DNA from: G965215045 sp965215045
Lineage (GTDB): Bacteria > Pseudomonadota > Gammaproteobacteria > JABABF01
Length of the DNA stretch: 64,000 nt
Reading direction: 5' to 3'
NCBI GenBank assembly: GCA_965215045.1
Contig: OZ244031.1
Location: forward strand, 868,001 to 932,000
The notes under the pieces: model-generated
What the model saw: the letters and a program-made list of their open reading frames with translations, nothing else
Databases searched by the model: none
What the model was told of the DNA's origin: nothing
Translations under genes and position numbers: made by a program
In this document: in pieces, positions 63,149 to 64,000 of the stretch
How the letters are laid out: each line of letters starts with the position of its first letter
Numbering within the stretch: the stretch's first letter is position 1

Positions 63149-64000
63149 ATGAAAGCCATCCAAGTCATCGACAGCACACCGCAACTGGCCGACATCCCGG
63201 CCCCCGAAGGCGAAGGCGTCAAAGTGCAGGTGCGCGCCGCCTCCATCTGCGGCTCAGACGTGCATTTAATAGATACCGGCTTCGCCCCCGACGGCACAGT
63301 GCTGGGACACGAGTTCGCCGGCTTCACCCCCGACGGCACAGCGGTGGCGGTAGAGCCAGTGCAGGGGTGCGGCGAATGCCAGGCGTGCACAGACGGCTTC
63401 AGCCCGCATTGCAGCAGCGGACAGGCCTCTTACGTGGGAGTGATGCTCCAGGGCGGCATGGCCGAACACGTGGTAGTGCCGGAACACACCCTGGTCCCGC
63501 TCCCCTCCGGCCTGGAGGCACACAACGCCTCGCTGGTCGAACCGCTGGCCGTGGGCATCCACGGCGTCCAGCGCGCCGGACTGCAAAAAAGTGACCGCGT
63601 GCTCGTGGTCGGTGCCGGGGCGATCGGCCTCGCCGCCATCGCCGCACTGCACAGCGCAGGTTTCAAACCCGATGTCATCGCCCGGCATGCACACCAGAAA
63701 GCGGCCGCCGAACGCCTGGGCGGAGTCAATAAGAGCGGCGAAGGCTACGACGTGGTATTCGACTGCGCGGGTGCAGACGAGTCCCTGCGCGAATCCCAGG
63801 AGCGCGTTCGCCCCCTGGGCAAAGTTATCCTGCTGGGCACCCTCTGGGCACCGGCCTCCGTCGATATGACACTGTGCCAGAAAGAGATCTCGCTGATCCC
63901 CTCCATGGGCTACAAGATGGGCGCGCGCCCCGACCGCACTTTCGATACCGCCGCGCGCATGCTGCTGGAACGACCCGAGATCGCAGAGACCCTGATCACC
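63149..64000 (+). CDS. Zinc-dependent alcohol dehydrogenase (MDR family), 3' end outside window
   Basis: The frame is open from the ATG at 63149 to the right edge (284 codons). It is a medium-chain dehydrogenase: catalytic zinc ligands Cys34 (CGSDVH) and His53-Glu54 (GHEFAG), the structural zinc Cys quartet Cys74, Cys77, Cys80 and Cys88 (GCGECQAC), and the Rossmann motif VVGAGAIGLAA. About 50 C-terminal residues are missing if the length is normal. Sorbitol/threonine-type dehydrogenases look similar. It is divergent from the old yellow enzyme gene. Confidence 0.93.
   Translation, partial: MKAIQVIDSTPQLADIPAPEGEGVKVQVRAASICGSDVHLIDTGFAPDGTVLGHEFAGFTPDGTAVAVEPVQGCGECQACTDGFSPHCSSGQASYVGVMLQGGMAEHVVVPEHTLVPLPSGLEAHNASLVEPLAVGIHGVQRAGLQKSDRVLVVGAGAIGLAAIAALHSAGFKPDVIARHAHQKAAAERLGGVNKSGEGYDVVFDCAGADESLRESQERVRPLGKVILLGTLWAPASVDMTLCQKEISLIPSMGYKMGARPDRTFDTAARMLLERPEIAETLIT

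Noticed and set aside
61894..63390. A 498-residue version of the old yellow enzyme starting at 63390
   Set aside because: The extra part lies opposite the alcohol dehydrogenase gene and its promoter and has no family similarity; the ATG at 63000 gives the normal start.

Overview
The window looks like a chromosomal segment of a free-living or host-associated gammaproteobacterium with high GC content. The evidence is gene order. Several blocks match the order I remember from Pseudomonas and its relatives: the aa3 cytochrome oxidase set (coxB-coxA-ctaG-coxC-DUF2909-SURF1-small protein-ctaA-ctaB-sco); polA-engB followed by cytochrome c5, cytochrome c4 and dsbA; ubiB-hisI-hisE-tatABC; and hldE-waaA-tolC. 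The genus cannot be named from this alone.

Layout, left to right. 0-2.9 kb: the end of a GT4 glycosyltransferase and an ABC exporter, probably for surface glycan. 3-8.4 kb: glmU, glmS (UDP-GlcNAc supply) and uvrD. 8.4-13.1 kb: a TRAP transporter of the 2-oxo-acid type, split over both strands, with two tandem binding lipoproteins of which one has lost every ligand residue. 13.2-22.6 kb: yaaA and the aa3 oxidase with its copper and heme A assembly factors. 22.6-23.8 kb: two tandem terminators, a small exported protein under a near-consensus promoter, and a repeated dyad site. 23.8-30.5 kb: polA, engB, initiator tRNA, an NDT-like protein, cytochromes c5 and c4, dsbA and fdxA. 30.5-31.3 kb: minisatellites and a gene remnant. 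31.3-33.7 kb: a lipid A type acyltransferase and a GT61 glycosyltransferase carrying a C22 tract. 34-40.7 kb: the ATP synthase operon without atpI. 40.7-46.5 kb: a glutamine amidotransferase, two tandem GT10 fucosyltransferases, and a methyltransferase / alpha-alpha toroid protein / methyltransferase group. 46.6-51.4 kb: hldE, waaA and a TolC fused to a SPOR domain. 51.5-55.7 kb: DUF1249, tatCBA, hisE, hisI and ubiB. 55.7-57.8 kb: fcl and gmd (GDP-L-fucose synthesis). 57.9-64 kb: a set of catabolic enzymes (aldehyde dehydrogenase, GFA family, TauD family, class II aldolase, old yellow enzyme, zinc alcohol dehydrogenase).

Two themes run across the window. The first is surface glycan building: GDP-fucose is made by gmd/fcl and could be used by the two GT10 enzymes, while hldE, waaA and the acyltransferase supply LPS core and lipid A. 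The second is short tandem repeats at the 3' ends of genes: unrelated minisatellites follow or span the stop codons of sco, polA, fdxA, tolC and the old yellow enzyme, and the GT61 gene ends in poly-C. Promoters mostly show a clear TATAAT-like -10 and little visible -35.
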